DNA of 64,000 nucleotides from Tenacibaculum tangerinum. Its GTDB lineage: Bacteria > Bacteroidota > Bacteroidia > Flavobacteriales > Flavobacteriaceae. Positions 55,140 through 64,000 of this stretch are shown here, in pieces; within the stretch, counting starts at the first letter, position 1, and each line of letters begins with the position of its first letter. A program made the translations under genes and the position numbers. The stretch lies in assembly GCF_029853675.1 (NCBI RefSeq), contig NZ_CP122539.1, forward strand, positions 853,001 to 917,000. The letters run 5' to 3'. The notes beneath the pieces are model-generated. The model did no database searches, was not told the DNA's origin, and worked only from the letters and a program-made list of their open reading frames with translations.

Positions 55140-55652
55140 GAACAATGGTTTGAGGATACAGAAAAATTAAAGTTCAAATTGTTGTTTAGCTTTTACTTTC
55201 TCCTTTTCTTCATAGATATCTCTAAACTCTAAAGTGTGTTTATAGGCTCGTTCAATGTTTGGATAAAGGTTAAATAATAATTCTGCTCTTTGTTTCTGAT
55301 TTTGAGTCCAATCATTTTTCTTTTTAGCTAAGATATCTCTATTTCTAGCTAAAAGTTGCTTTTTTGTATCTCCATTAGATAGTAGTATGGGTTTGTATTT
55401 TTTGCCTTCTTTTTTAGCAGCTTCAATAGCTTCATTTTCATCTTCTATTGCTTTCCATCGATGCTGTACCCTTACATGTTGTAAAGCTTCTGTTGCTAGT
55501 TTTACTACATGAAATCTATCGGTAACAATTCTGGCATTTGGAAAACAAATCTTTGCTACCAAATTCATATTGTTTGCCATGTCTAAGGTGATTTCTTTGA
55601 CTTGTTTGCGTTGTTCTAAAGGGATTCTTTCAATAGCGGTAATAATATCAAA
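55140..55652 (-). pseudogene. ISL3-family transposase relic with an inverted 28-bp loop
   Basis: The minus strand encodes FDIITAIERIPLEQRKQVK, then EITLDMANNMNLVAKICFPN ARIVTDRFHVVKLATEAL, two DDE-type aspartates in the ISL3 pattern, and a helical C-terminal part to KVKAKQQFE, followed by a stop at 55167-55169. The continuation (QWFEDTEKLKF) is present but inverted: 28 bases (55145-55172) sit between arms AGCAAAACAACGTTTTGAAC (55125-55144) and the complement at 55173-55192. Turned back, the frame runs on to KFKT and into the lipoprotein. Both IS ends and the N-terminal half are missing. Confidence 0.7.
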
Positions 55653-55870
55653 CTAAACTAGCAAATCTTGGGGTAGGACAGATCCAAATAATTCTATATG
55701 TATTGAACTTATTTGAACTCCTAAAATAGTCAATCCCCATAAATTGTCGTTGACCCAAAATTATTCGTTAATCTCATTATACCACTTACCACCAGAAGTT
55801 CCCTACAAAACACGATTTATTTGCAAGGGCTAACAATCTAAAATTTGTAATTTGTAATTTAAAAATGGTA
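55653..55870. other. Intergenic DNA after the ISL3 relic
   Basis: AT-rich and without a gene; a short AATTTGTAATTTGTAATTT repeat lies at about 55842-55860, just beside the DUF58 gene end. No IS end is recognised. Confidence 0.4.
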
Positions 55871-57205
55871 TTATACCATTCCTTTTGCTTTAAACTCTAG
55901 GTATTTATTAATTACATTTACCGATAAATGCTGTGGCTTCGTTAAAATAGCATGTATCGCATTTTTCTCTAGTTCTTTAATCATCAAGCGCTTTTCATAA
56001 GCATATTTTTCAGCAATGGTTTTATGATACACACTTTGTAAGTCTTCAGCATGCTCGGTAATTAACGTATCTAATTCAGTGTTTTCAAAGAAAACGGTTA
56101 CTAACAAGTGTTTTTTTGCGATTGCTTTTAAGTAGGGTAATTGTCGTTTTAACCCTGAAATATGCTCAAAATTGGTGTATAAAATTAGTAAGCTTCGTTG
56201 ATTTATTTTTCTTTTAATGTTGGCATACAGTAAGGCAAAACTAGCGTCTGAAAAATCGGTTGTAATATTGTACAACTCTTCGTTGATAACCGATAAATTT
56301 GTTTTCTTATTGCTTGCTGCAACTATTTTTTCTACCTTTTTAGAAAACGTCAGCATGCCTGCTTTGTCGTTTTTTAATAAGGCTATGTTTGAGAAAGCTA
56401 AGGTTGCGTTAATGGCATAATCCAGTAACTTCAATCCGTCAAAAGGCATTTTCATTACACGCCCCAAATCGATGATAGAATAGATAGGTTGCGATTTTTC
56501 ATCTTGGTATTGGTTGACCATCAACTCGCCTCTTTTAGCCGTTGCTTTCCAGTTTATGGTACGTACGTCATCGCCAGGAATGTAGTTTTTTATCTGCTCA
56601 AACTCCATCGTATGACCAATACGTCGGATTTTCTTCATGCCAAATTCCGTCAAGTTATTATGCATTGCCAAAAACTCGTATTTTTTCATTTGTAGGTATG
56701 ACGGATATACTTTTACGTTTTCTTCAGCAGAAAATGCATAACGCTTTGAGAATAGCTGTAAAAAAGAAGATACAAATACGTTTACTCTTCCAAAGGTATA
56801 AGCTCCTCTTTCAACAGGTCGAACCGTGTATGTATAAGTTGATTTCTCACCAGACTTCATAGATTTTGTATATTCAAAATCTCTTTTTTGAAATTGTACT
56901 GGTAATTCGTCAATCAACGAAATAAAAACTTGAAACGGATAGTTGTTTTCGAGTGTAATGGCAATTTCATTATCGTCTGAATTCGATAATTTTTCGGGTG
57001 CCATTCTTTTCGCTGAAAATCCGTTTTTAAATCGATACAAAATAAGCACATCTATACACATTGCTGTCGCAAATAACCACACGAGCATCCAGGTTACTTT
57101 ATACAGCGCAGGAATCCAAAACGACACTAAAAACAATGCTGAAATAACGCTTATATATATAAAAAAGCGGTTGTGTATGTATAACGATTTAAAGAATTTA
57201 ATCAC
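55871..57205 (-). CDS. DUF58 domain protein
   Basis: A 444-residue protein with two membrane helices near the start (about 12-60) and the DUF58 core YIPGDDVRTINWKATAKRGE LMVNQYQDEK at about 195-225, followed by a von Willebrand-like domain (SIIDLGRVMKM...). In Bacteroidota it partners with a MoxR ATPase, whose stop it shares (ATG overlaps by one base). The pair belongs to the aerotolerance/chaperone type operons. Confidence 0.92.
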   Translation of the reverse strand: MIKFFKSLYIHNRFFIYISVISALFLVSFWIPALYKVTWMLVWLFATAMCIDVLILYRFKNGFSAKRMAPEKLSNSDDNEIAITLENNYPFQVFISLIDELPVQFQKRDFEYTKSMKSGEKSTYTYTVRPVERGAYTFGRVNVFVSSFLQLFSKRYAFSAEENVKVYPSYLQMKKYEFLAMHNNLTEFGMKKIRRIGHTMEFEQIKNYIPGDDVRTINWKATAKRGELMVNQYQDEKSQPIYSIIDLGRVMKMPFDGLKLLDYAINATLAFSNIALLKNDKAGMLTFSKKVEKIVAASNKKTNLSVINEELYNITTDFSDASFALLYANIKRKINQRSLLILYTNFEHISGLKRQLPYLKAIAKKHLLVTVFFENTELDTLITEHAEDLQSVYHKTIAEKYAYEKRLMIKELEKNAIHAILTKPQHLSVNVINKYLEFKAKGMV

Positions 57206-58209
57206 TATCTCGGAACTTCTACAGATTGTACAATCATTTCTATTACCTTGTCGGCTGTCATTCCTTCCATTTCACGCTCAGGGGTTAACATAATTCGATG
57301 ACGTAGTACTGGATAAATACTCTTTTTTACGTCTTCAGGAATTACAAAATCACGTCCGTTAATCGCTGCAAAGGCTTTAGCAGCCATTAACACTGCAATA
57401 CTGGCTCTTGGCGATGCTCCTAAATACAAATGTGCATTGTTACGGGTATTTGAAATGAGTTGCGCTATGTATTTGATAATTTTTTCTTCTACCAACACTT
57501 CAAAAACCTTGCTTCGGTACTCTAATAATGCTGCTTCGGTTAATACTGCTGTTACTTGGGTTTGTGGTAAGGCTCCTTTGCGTTCATTATGAGCTGTGAT
57601 GATTTGTATTTCTTCGTCTAAATTCGGATATCCTACATTTATTTTGAATAAGAAACGGTCTAGCTGGGCTTCTGGTAAGGCATAGGTTCCCTCCTGTTCT
57701 ATCGGGTTTTGTGTTGCCAATACCATAAAAGGCGGATGCATCACGTAACGTTCACCATCCATGGTGATTTGTTTTTCTTCCATCACTTCAAATAAGGCTG
57801 CCTGTGTTTTGGCAGGCGCTCTGTTAATTTCATCAATCAACACAATGTTGGAGAAAATCGGTCCTTTTTTAAACTCAAAATCAGAGGTTTTCATGTTCAA
57901 CACCGAAGTTCCTAAAACATCCGAAGGCATTAAATCGGGCGTGAATTGAATTCGGCTAAAATCGGTCGCAATGGTTTTTGCCAATAGTTTTGCGGTTACT
58001 GTCTTCGCTACTCCCGGCACTCCTTCAATTAGTACATGACCGTCTGCTAGCAACGAAACCAACAGCAACTCTATAAATGCTTCTTGCCCTACAATTACCT
58101 TTCCTAACTGTTCTTTTATATTGTTAACAGCTTCTTTTAATTGCGACAGGTCTACTCTGTTTGAAAATAGCTCGTTGGTATTTTCTGTTGGATTGTTTTC
58201 TGTATCCAT
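57205..58209 (-). CDS. MoxR-family AAA+ ATPase
   Basis: A 334-residue AAA+ protein: Walker A EGVPGVAKTVTAKLL (about 60), Walker B IVLIDEINRAPAKTQAALFE VMEE, sensor 1 VLATQNPIEQEGTYALPEAQ LDRF. The family acts as a chaperone for VWA or DUF58 proteins. It lies between DUF4350 (6-base gap) and DUF58 (overlap). Confidence 0.95.
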   Translation of the reverse strand: MDTENNPTENTNELFSNRVDLSQLKEAVNNIKEQLGKVIVGQEAFIELLLVSLLADGHVLIEGVPGVAKTVTAKLLAKTIATDFSRIQFTPDLMPSDVLGTSVLNMKTSDFEFKKGPIFSNIVLIDEINRAPAKTQAALFEVMEEKQITMDGERYVMHPPFMVLATQNPIEQEGTYALPEAQLDRFLFKINVGYPNLDEEIQIITAHNERKGALPQTQVTAVLTEAALLEYRSKVFEVLVEEKIIKYIAQLISNTRNNAHLYLGASPRASIAVLMAAKAFAAINGRDFVIPEDVKKSIYPVLRHRIMLTPEREMEGMTADKVIEMIVQSVEVPR

Positions 58210-58215
58210 TCTATT

Positions 58216-59448
58216 TTATTTTTTATATGCTTTAAAATCTTCAATAGCGGTGTTTAAGGCTATTAAATCCTCTTCGGTTATACTTGATGCTGTTTGTATG
58301 TGTTGTATTCGTTTGAATAAAGCGACTACCTTTTCTTCTGAATTACCACTTCTACTGGTTAGGTTTTTATAAAATCGTTCATTTATTTCTAAAGTAGACA
58401 ATCGGTATTGGTTTCGGATATATTCTAAAAAATAATTGATTTTATGTTCCGCTATGTTTTTATGTGCTGATTTTTCGTAATACATATTGGCTATGGTACG
58501 TGTAAAAGCCAAGGTTTGGTTTTTCAAAGGTGTAATTACGGGAATCAAACGCTGATTGCGCTTTCCTTTAAAAATAATAAAAAAGAGTACACCTATCAAT
58601 GCGATGTAATATGCCCATTTTAATGATGGCGTTGATAAAATATAATACATCGGAGAAGTAATTCTGCTTTTTCCTGTTTTGTAATAGGTATCCCATAAAA
58701 TGGTGTTACTTCTGTTCGATGCCACTCCTGCTTCTTTTTGATTTTGGCTATTCAGATACGATAATACGTTGGCAACATATTCATAATTCTTATCTAACAG
58801 CATGTTATAGTTCGTAAATGCTTGCGGAAAGGTGTGCAAGTACAAACTTCCTGCTCCGTGTGTTACTTTAATGAAATTCGGCTTTTTACTGATGATGGAA
58901 TCGTTTTCATTTCGTATGACCAACTCTCCTAAAACAGTGGTATGTAAAGTGTCTACTTCGGAAAAATAAAACTTTGAAAAATCTCTGTCGAAATGGTATT
59001 CTTTCTCTCCAAAAATAGGATTACTCATTTTTTGATAGGCTTTTTCTTCGAATACCGAAGTCGTCAATACCCTTGTTTGTGTTTTAAGTGTATCAATATG
59101 TATTCCATTGGTCGCTATAAATACATTGTTTCCTCTGTTCACAAAGTTTAAGAGTTGGTTAAATTCGTCTTTGTCGAAATTTACTTTATTGTCAACAAAA
59201 AAATAGGTTCCGTTATGTTTAGCGTCTTTTAAATAGACATACGGATTTTGGTAGATGTCTTTTACTTCGTTTTCTGGAAATAAGCTCGGCAGTTCTTTAT
59301 GCAATACATAGGTGCCATACGGAATTTTATGTTTTGCGGCATAACTTGGATACCAATTGATTTCTTTAGGTTTTACTGACTCTACATAAAAGATGCCGAG
59401 TACCATAAACACTAACAAACCACTATATATTTTTAGTTTTTTATCCAA
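58216..59448 (-). CDS. DUF4350 domain membrane protein
   Basis: A 410-residue protein with helices at about 5-22 and 275-295 (WAYYIALIGVLFFIIFKG) and a periplasmic domain between them (DUF4350: SYAAKHKIPYGTYVLHKELP, VNRGNNVFIATNGIHID). The C-terminal part (KINYFLEYIRNQYRL...) is cytosolic. Part of the operon between DUF4129 and MoxR. Confidence 0.88.
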   Translation of the reverse strand: MDKKLKIYSGLLVFMVLGIFYVESVKPKEINWYPSYAAKHKIPYGTYVLHKELPSLFPENEVKDIYQNPYVYLKDAKHNGTYFFVDNKVNFDKDEFNQLLNFVNRGNNVFIATNGIHIDTLKTQTRVLTTSVFEEKAYQKMSNPIFGEKEYHFDRDFSKFYFSEVDTLHTTVLGELVIRNENDSIISKKPNFIKVTHGAGSLYLHTFPQAFTNYNMLLDKNYEYVANVLSYLNSQNQKEAGVASNRSNTILWDTYYKTGKSRITSPMYYILSTPSLKWAYYIALIGVLFFIIFKGKRNQRLIPVITPLKNQTLAFTRTIANMYYEKSAHKNIAEHKINYFLEYIRNQYRLSTLEINERFYKNLTSRSGNSEEKVVALFKRIQHIQTASSITEEDLIALNTAIEDFKAYKK

Positions 59449-59449
59449 A

Positions 59450-60184
59450 TTAATAAATTTTAGCTAGCGTATTTTTAAAGTTATTTTCTGCCTGTAAAAA
59501 TTTTTCTTCATCGATTGAAAACTCTCCGTACCATACATAATCGTATAAATAGGTTAACTTTTTAAAGTCGCCATGTAATTGTTTTTTCGATGATAGCTCT
59601 TTGATGTAATCTTCGTTTGTTTTTTCTTGCTGCCAAGAAATAAAATCTTTATCCGCTAATTTTTTCAGCAATAACAAATAGTAATAACGTACCGCTAACT
59701 GATAATTTCTTGCTGCAATTGCTTGCTGAATAAGTTTTGGTAAATCTTTGTCTTTTATCAACTCTTCTTCTTCAGAAAGACGAACGATGGGTTTGTTCTT
59801 TTTGCCATCTATAATCGTACGGGCATTGACTTTTAAAAAGAATTTAATAATAAAATACAGCACCAAAGCAGCAATTGCATAGGGCAATATTTTTAAAACC
59901 ACTCGTAAAAAACCGACTGCAGGAGTAATATCGTCGAAAATATAGGAGAGTATTTTAATAACAGTTCGTTTAAACCAGTTCCATATTTTTTCTAAAATAG
60001 TAGGGTCTCTTTTTTCTACGATGTATATAAATTCGTCTTGTTGCTTGTACGCTTCTATTTTCTGTGCATCGAACTTTTTTTGTTCGATGATGGCATCATC
60101 GTACTGGACTTCTGCTTTTTCCGTCTGGGAAAAAACAGTGATTGAACAAATAAAAAATGCTATGTAAAAAAGAAACTGTTTCAA
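59450..60184 (-). CDS. DUF4129 domain protein
   Basis: A 244-residue protein with a signal peptide (FLFYIAFFICSITVFS), one central membrane helix (ILPYAIAALVLYFIIKFFLK, about 90-115) and a C-terminal cytosolic DUF4129 domain (AARNYQLAVRYYYLLLLKKL, YVWYGEFSIDEEKF). It is placed between a membrane protein and DUF4350 with single-base gaps. Confidence 0.88.
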   Translation of the reverse strand: MKQFLFYIAFFICSITVFSQTEKAEVQYDDAIIEQKKFDAQKIEAYKQQDEFIYIVEKRDPTILEKIWNWFKRTVIKILSYIFDDITPAVGFLRVVLKILPYAIAALVLYFIIKFFLKVNARTIIDGKKNKPIVRLSEEEELIKDKDLPKLIQQAIAARNYQLAVRYYYLLLLKKLADKDFISWQQEKTNEDYIKELSSKKQLHGDFKKLTYLYDYVWYGEFSIDEEKFLQAENNFKNTLAKIY

Positions 60185-60188
60185 AAGA

Positions 60189-61040
60189 TTATTGTCCTAA
60201 ACTATCAATTTTTTCGATGGTTCCTGTTAGGTTTTTTTGTTCATTGATATCGAAATATAAAAACACGTTGGTTATTAGAGTGATTGAATAAAACAAAAAG
60301 TTACCTACTATCGCTACTAAATTTAACAATAGGTATATGGGGTCGCCGTAAATATTCATAATTTCAGAAGGGTCGTCACTTCCAATGCTTATACCCATTT
60401 TTGCAAATTGATAAATAATAGCTGGTATTTGAAAAACATAACCAAGAACTCCTACTAAAAGTCCTACTACAAATATTACCCCGAAAGTTTCCCAAAAAAC
60501 CCCTTTTATAAAGTCGAAACTTTTACCAATTGCCTCAGTAGCTGTTTCATTTTCAAAAACTAAAATAGAAGCCCCTAAAGATAATGCTGTTGCTGTGTAA
60601 AAAACTGGAAAAAAACACAACATTGCACTGGCAAAAATTATCAATGCTGCTAAAAAACCAAATCCTGTAAAAGACCAAAACTTGGCTTTTGTATTTTCCT
60701 TAATTTCTTCTTTATTAACATGTCCTTTATTGTCTATATACGATTTTATATAATACATCCCTGCTAAATTGATAAATACATACGCTACAGTATAGGCGAT
60801 TATCATCAAAAATGCAGCTCCCATCATTCCTGCAATTGCACTTGCATCTTCACTCATCATTGATGCCATAGACATCATATAAAAAATCATAGAAGCTACC
60901 GCTATTACAATGGGTATGGCTGCTATTTTTAAAATAGTTAAAAAGAATTGTTTTCCTTCTAGTCTAATAAATTTAAACGCATCTGAAATAATACTTCCTA
61001 AGTCTCGCTCTTTTTTAAATTCGATATATTCTTTATGCAT
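60189..61040 (-). CDS. Polytopic membrane protein of the aerotolerance operon
   Basis: A 283-residue protein with about six helices (FFLTILKIAAIPIVIAVASM, AFLMIIAYTVAYVFINLAGM, GFLAALIIFASAMLCFFPVF, IFVVGLLVGVLGYVF, YLLLNLVAIVGNFLFYSITL). The N-terminus (FKKERDLGSIISDAFKFIR) is conserved in flavobacterial homologues as I recall. No function assigned. It overlaps spoIIM by 8 bases. Confidence 0.8.
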   Translation of the reverse strand: MHKEYIEFKKERDLGSIISDAFKFIRLEGKQFFLTILKIAAIPIVIAVASMIFYMMSMASMMSEDASAIAGMMGAAFLMIIAYTVAYVFINLAGMYYIKSYIDNKGHVNKEEIKENTKAKFWSFTGFGFLAALIIFASAMLCFFPVFYTATALSLGASILVFENETATEAIGKSFDFIKGVFWETFGVIFVVGLLVGVLGYVFQIPAIIYQFAKMGISIGSDDPSEIMNIYGDPIYLLLNLVAIVGNFLFYSITLITNVFLYFDINEQKNLTGTIEKIDSLGQ

Positions 61041-61998
61041 GGTGTTGTTGATTTTTATAAACTTGTTTTGGATATATAACGTAATAAAATATGATAAGTA
61101 TGAATGAGGTAGCTATAATTAAAATGGCCAACCAATCGGGCATTTCGGTATGACGGGTTACAAAGCCTTCTAAAAATCCTGCCACGATAAAAAACGGAAT
61201 GGTGCTTACCATAATTTTCAATCCGTCTTTCATACTTCGTTTAAACGATTCTAGTCGTGAGTAGGTTTTTGGAAATAGCAATCCGTTGCCTAACACCAAT
61301 CCTGCACATCCGGCTATGATGATTACTGATATTTCTATCGTTCCGTGAATCCAAATAGTTCTTGACGATTCCCAAAACAATCCTTTGTCGTAAAAAAAAT
61401 ACAAAAACGAGCCTAGCATGATTCCGTTTTGCATCATAATATACAGTGTTCCTACAGAAAACAATATCCCCAACACAAAAGCATACATGGCTACTCGTAT
61501 GTTATTAATGGTGATTCCAATAAACATATCTACTTCATTCGCCTTTTTATATACCGCCATCGGGTCGCCGTTTTCAATATTCTCTAAAGTCATGTTTACA
61601 TATCCATCACCCAAAATTAAACGGACAAAATCACTATCGTTTGCAGCAGAAAAAGCACCACAAATAGCAAAAAAAGCAAATACTGCAAACGCAATGAGTA
61701 ATTGTTTTTGATAGTGGTAAAATAGTAACGGAAATTCGGTCTTAAAAAAACTGACCAGTCTATTTTTGCTTTCTTTTTTAGTTTTATATATTTTTTGGTG
61801 TGCTGCAGATGCCAATGAGTTTAAATACACCAATGTGTTTCCACTCGGGTAAAAAGTTTTAGCGTAACTTAAATCATCGGTTACCTCTACGTACAAATCT
61901 GATAATTTATCGGGTGAAATGATTGTTTTACGATACAACGCATCTTCAAAAAGCTGCCACTTTTCTTTATTCTTATTCACAAAGGCAGCCTCTCTCAT
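61033..61998 (-). CDS. Stage II sporulation protein M-like membrane protein
   Basis: A 321-residue SpoIIM-family protein: N-terminal soluble part with FVNKNKEKWQLFEDALYRKT, then five or six helices (LIAFAVFAFFAICGAFSA, GITINNIRVAMYAFVLGILF, GTIEISVIIIAGCAGLVLGN GL). In Bacteroidota it is the first gene of the operon with DUF4129, MoxR and DUF58 and has no link to sporulation. Divergent from the RDD gene, with which it often occurs. Confidence 0.9.
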   Translation of the reverse strand: MREAAFVNKNKEKWQLFEDALYRKTIISPDKLSDLYVEVTDDLSYAKTFYPSGNTLVYLNSLASAAHQKIYKTKKESKNRLVSFFKTEFPLLFYHYQKQLLIAFAVFAFFAICGAFSAANDSDFVRLILGDGYVNMTLENIENGDPMAVYKKANEVDMFIGITINNIRVAMYAFVLGILFSVGTLYIMMQNGIMLGSFLYFFYDKGLFWESSRTIWIHGTIEISVIIIAGCAGLVLGNGLLFPKTYSRLESFKRSMKDGLKIMVSTIPFFIVAGFLEGFVTRHTEMPDWLAILIIATSFILIIFYYVIYPKQVYKNQQHHA

Positions 61999-62116
61999 AT
62001 ATTTGAAGAATTTAAGCTTATTGGTTGAGAAATTTCTTTAATCATAGAATATTTTTATCTTCGCTAAACTAAAAAAAGTTAAAGAAATAACCATAAAAAA
62101 ATTGAAAAACTAGTTA

Positions 62117-62831
62117 ATGGATCATTTTCAAATAGAAACAGCTCAAAATATTGCTATTAAGCAGAATGTAGCACATGTTACCACTCGAATCGGTTCTTAT
62201 GTAATCGATTTACTATTTATTATTGGGTATTATATCATTATTATCCTCATTATGGAAATGTTAGACATACCAATTAGCATGGAATATATGAGTTTGTATG
62301 CATTACTCGGACTTCCTGTATTTTTTTATAGTTTGCTGTTTGAAGTATTAATGAACGGACAAACACCAGGCAAATATTTTAACGACATAAGAGTGGTTAA
62401 ATTAGATGGTTCTAAACCCACTTTTGGAAGCTATTTAATTCGTTGGTTATTGCGTTTTGTCGATTTTACCTTAGCCAGTGGCTCGGTAGCTGTTCTTACT
62501 ATTTTATTGAATGGAAAAGGACAACGTTTAGGAGATATTGCTGCTGGAACTACCGTTATTTCAGAAAAAAAGAATTACTTTAAAAGACACGATTGCGAGT
62601 GACATTGCTGATAATTATACGCCTACCTACTCACAGGTAACCTTGTTAACAGATAGCGATATTCATACCATCACCAATGTATATCGAGATGCTAAGAAAA
62701 AAAGTAAGCATAAAGTAATTTTAAAACTACATGCTAAAATTATTGAATTAACAGGAATTTCTACGGAACAAAAGCCTATGGATTTCGTGGATACAGTCAT
62801 TAAAGATTATCATTTCTATGCACGCCAGTAA
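62117..62831 (+). CDS. RDD family membrane protein, interrupted by a one-base frameshift
   Basis: RDD proteins have about 240 residues; here the first frame covers TTRIGSYVIDLLFIIGYYII, the helices, GQTPGKYFNDIRVV and GQRLGDIAAGTTVISEKK, then shifts at an A7 tract (62565-62571). The second frame gives RITLKDTIASDIADNYTPTY and the C-terminal cytosolic tail to codon 62831. With A6 the two join as SEKRITLKD, which matches other RDD proteins as I recall. The corrected length is 237 residues. It sits divergent from spoIIM. Confidence 0.85.
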
Positions 62832-62925
62832 ACAAGTGATATTATATTTTAAAGATTAAGGCGTTATTTGCAATTACATAGAGTTTTAACAACTCATCAA
62901 ATTATCATATCTTTGAAATAAAAAA

Positions 62926-63390
62926 TTGATTTATATCTTCTTAATTTTACTATTAATAATTTTTTATCAGGATTTAAAAGAAAGACAAGTAAGCTTACTT
63001 GTACTGCTCACAGAGATAATTCTTGGGAGTTTTATGTATTTTAAAAACAGCTTCTACGAAATTTACGTTTTTAACATCTTGGTCAATTTAATCTTACTAG
63101 CGATGATCATTCTGATAATTTATGCATATACAAAATTAAAGTTAAAGAAGGCTTTTTTTTACGGTATCGGTTTAGGAGATATTCTTTTTTTCATCATGCT
63201 AGCGATGAGTTTTCCTAAAATTCCCTTTTTAATATTATTTTCTACATCATTAATTTTTTCACTGATTTTGTTTATAATCTTGAGGCCTAAACTAACTCAA
63301 AAAACAGTTCCTTTGGCTGGTTTTCAAGCATTCTTCTTATTTTTATTTATAAATTTGGTATTTAACTATACAAATATCTATGCACTATAA
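62926..63390 (+). CDS. A24-type prepilin peptidase-like membrane protein
   Basis: A 154-residue protein with five or six helices. Two motifs mark a type IV prepilin peptidase fold: the first aspartate in FYQDLKERQVSL (D-xx-x-R pattern, about residue 16) and the second in GIGLGDILFF (GxGD). It lacks the N-terminal methyltransferase domain and has no cysteines of that kind, like the small archaeal/TadV type. The start is a TTG at 62926; no ATG is in frame upstream. No pilin or secretion gene is adjacent. Confidence 0.7.
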   Translation: MIYIFLILLLIIFYQDLKERQVSLLVLLTEIILGSFMYFKNSFYEIYVFNILVNLILLAMIILIIYAYTKLKLKKAFFYGIGLGDILFFIMLAMSFPKIPFLILFSTSLIFSLILFIILRPKLTQKTVPLAGFQAFFLFLFINLVFNYTNIYAL

Positions 63391-63446
63391 TTCACGAAGT
63401 CAAAGAGATAGGAAGTAGTGACATCCATTTTGAATATTTTGAAAAA

Positions 63447-63482
63447 CAAAAAAGGTTCTGTTAATTCTCAGAGCTTTTTACT
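63447..63482. terminator. Imperfect hairpin between the converging peptidase and MFS genes
   Basis: AAAAAGGTTCTG and CTCAGAGCTTTTT around TTAATT. Both sides end in A/T tracts, so it could act in both directions. Confidence 0.6.
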
Positions 63483-64000
63483 AACTTTTATTTTGCTGAT
63501 ATTGTTTCTGTTTACTTCTTCCATAATACATAATATACGCATAACATAACAACACTAACACAAAAGCGAATTTGAATCCTATATGGTCGGTAACCAATCC
63601 GTACAAAGGTGGAATAATCGCGCCTCCTACAATCATCGTACAAAGTAGTCCCGAAGCTTGTGGTTTCAACTCCTCTAATCCATCAATAGCAAGGGTGAAA
63701 ATAGTAGGAAACATAATCGAGTTAAACAATCCAACTGCCAAGATAGACCACATGGCTATAAACCCTGAAGTACTCATTGATATGACCACTAACAGTAAAG
63801 CTCCTATCGCAAAGCTTGTCAGCACTTTGGCAGGTGCTATTATGTTTGTTAAATACGAGCCTATGAATCGACCTATCATGGCACCAGACCAATAAAATGT
63901 AACAAATGCTCCTACAATGGCTTTATTATCTACTTCTAATAAATTTTTTCTAAGTAAGGTTTCTGAAATAGTGCTCATCAAAGAATTGCTTTTAATTAGT
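63481..64000 (-). CDS. MFS sugar transporter (FucP type), C-terminal part, cut by the window edge
   Basis: The open frame continues past 64000, so only the C-terminal 172 or so residues are seen. They show six helices, among them AIVGAFVTFYWSGAMIGRFI GSYL, ALLLVVISMSTSGFIAMWSI LAVGLFNSIMFPTIFTLAID GL and IVGGAIIPPLYGLVTDHIGF, which match the FucP/GluP L-fucose or glucose/galactose:H+ symporter group. The ATG at 63976-63978 is inside the protein. No sugar gene is near it in the window. Confidence 0.85.
   Translation of the reverse strand, partial: LIKSNSLMSTISETLLRKNLLEVDNKAIVGAFVTFYWSGAMIGRFIGSYLTNIIAPAKVLTSFAIGALLLVVISMSTSGFIAMWSILAVGLFNSIMFPTIFTLAIDGLEELKPQASGLLCTMIVGGAIIPPLYGLVTDHIGFKFAFVLVLLCYAYIMYYGRSKQKQYQQNKS

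Noticed and set aside
62538..62831. Separate small gene after the RDD gene
   Set aside because: It is the C-terminal tail of the RDD protein in the shifted frame, not an independent gene.

Overview
The window is a chromosomal segment of a marine-type Flavobacteriaceae (Bacteroidota), AT-rich, probably near Tenacibaculum or Polaribacter. The evidence is the CAL67264-family membrane protein, the rlmD-DUF6452-DUF6048 trio, promoters of the TTG / TAnnTTTG type, a short fused arginine cluster that uses an N-acylornithine carbamoyltransferase, and GTCATnACGAG-type palindromic repeats. I see no rRNA, tRNA or CRISPR array.

Region 1 (1-7.8 kb) is accessory DNA. It starts with a transposase cut by the window edge. 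Six unrelated + strand genes follow: a DUF4844 lipoprotein, a probable PD-(D/E)XK nuclease, a MORN-repeat secreted protein and three small membrane proteins. Each is separated from the next by a long imperfect palindrome that opens with a CTAACAA-like box and closes with AACGTTAGC, the layout of integron attC sites. A GC-rich 42-bp tandem repeat and a decayed transposase tail sit inside this array.

Region 2 (7.8-16.1 kb, minus strand) is the isoleucine/valine operon ilvE-ilvD-ilvB-ilvN-ilvC-ilvA. Its leader carries two consecutive Ile/Val-rich 20-codon peptides, each followed by a strong intrinsic terminator, which reads as a tandem attenuator. ilvB is broken by one base in an A6 run. Region 3 (16.1-26.7 kb, plus strand) is the arginine cluster: GNAT, argG, argC, proC, argD, argF', argB, argE, argH. 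A TTG-21-TAGATTTG promoter and a structured leader precede it. Ser89 in the carbamoyltransferase predicts the succinylated route. Four head-to-tail 201-bp repeats lie before argH.

Region 4 (26.8-38.7 kb) holds a lon 3' relic, rlmD-DUF6452-DUF6048, a 2-oxoglutarate/Fe(II)-type oxygenase, an eIF1-like factor, a zero-gap three-gene unit (DUF1835, nucleoside phosphorylase, cytosolic substrate-binding protein), a Ppx/GppA-like lipoprotein split at a slippery A7, pcm, a Gfo/Idh oxidoreductase and a 3-hydroxybutyryl-CoA dehydrogenase. Region 5 (39-50 kb) has a MacAB-like export operon, a DCC protein, a B12 uptake pair (riboswitch-controlled TonB receptor and a binding lipoprotein) and a sulfide oxidation module (SQR, TusE/DsrC, DsrE).

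Region 6 (50-64 kb) has ettA with CAL67264, fadH, an ISL3 transposase relic fused to a truncated lipoprotein, the aerotolerance-type operon spoIIM, membrane protein, DUF4129, DUF4350, MoxR, DUF58 (minus strand), a divergent frameshifted RDD protein, a stand-alone A24 prepilin peptidase and the C-terminal part of a FucP-type MFS transporter that runs off the window. Three core genes (ilvB, the Ppx-like lipoprotein, RDD) and the edge transposase are each broken by one base in an A tract. That pattern could be assembly error as well as real mutation.
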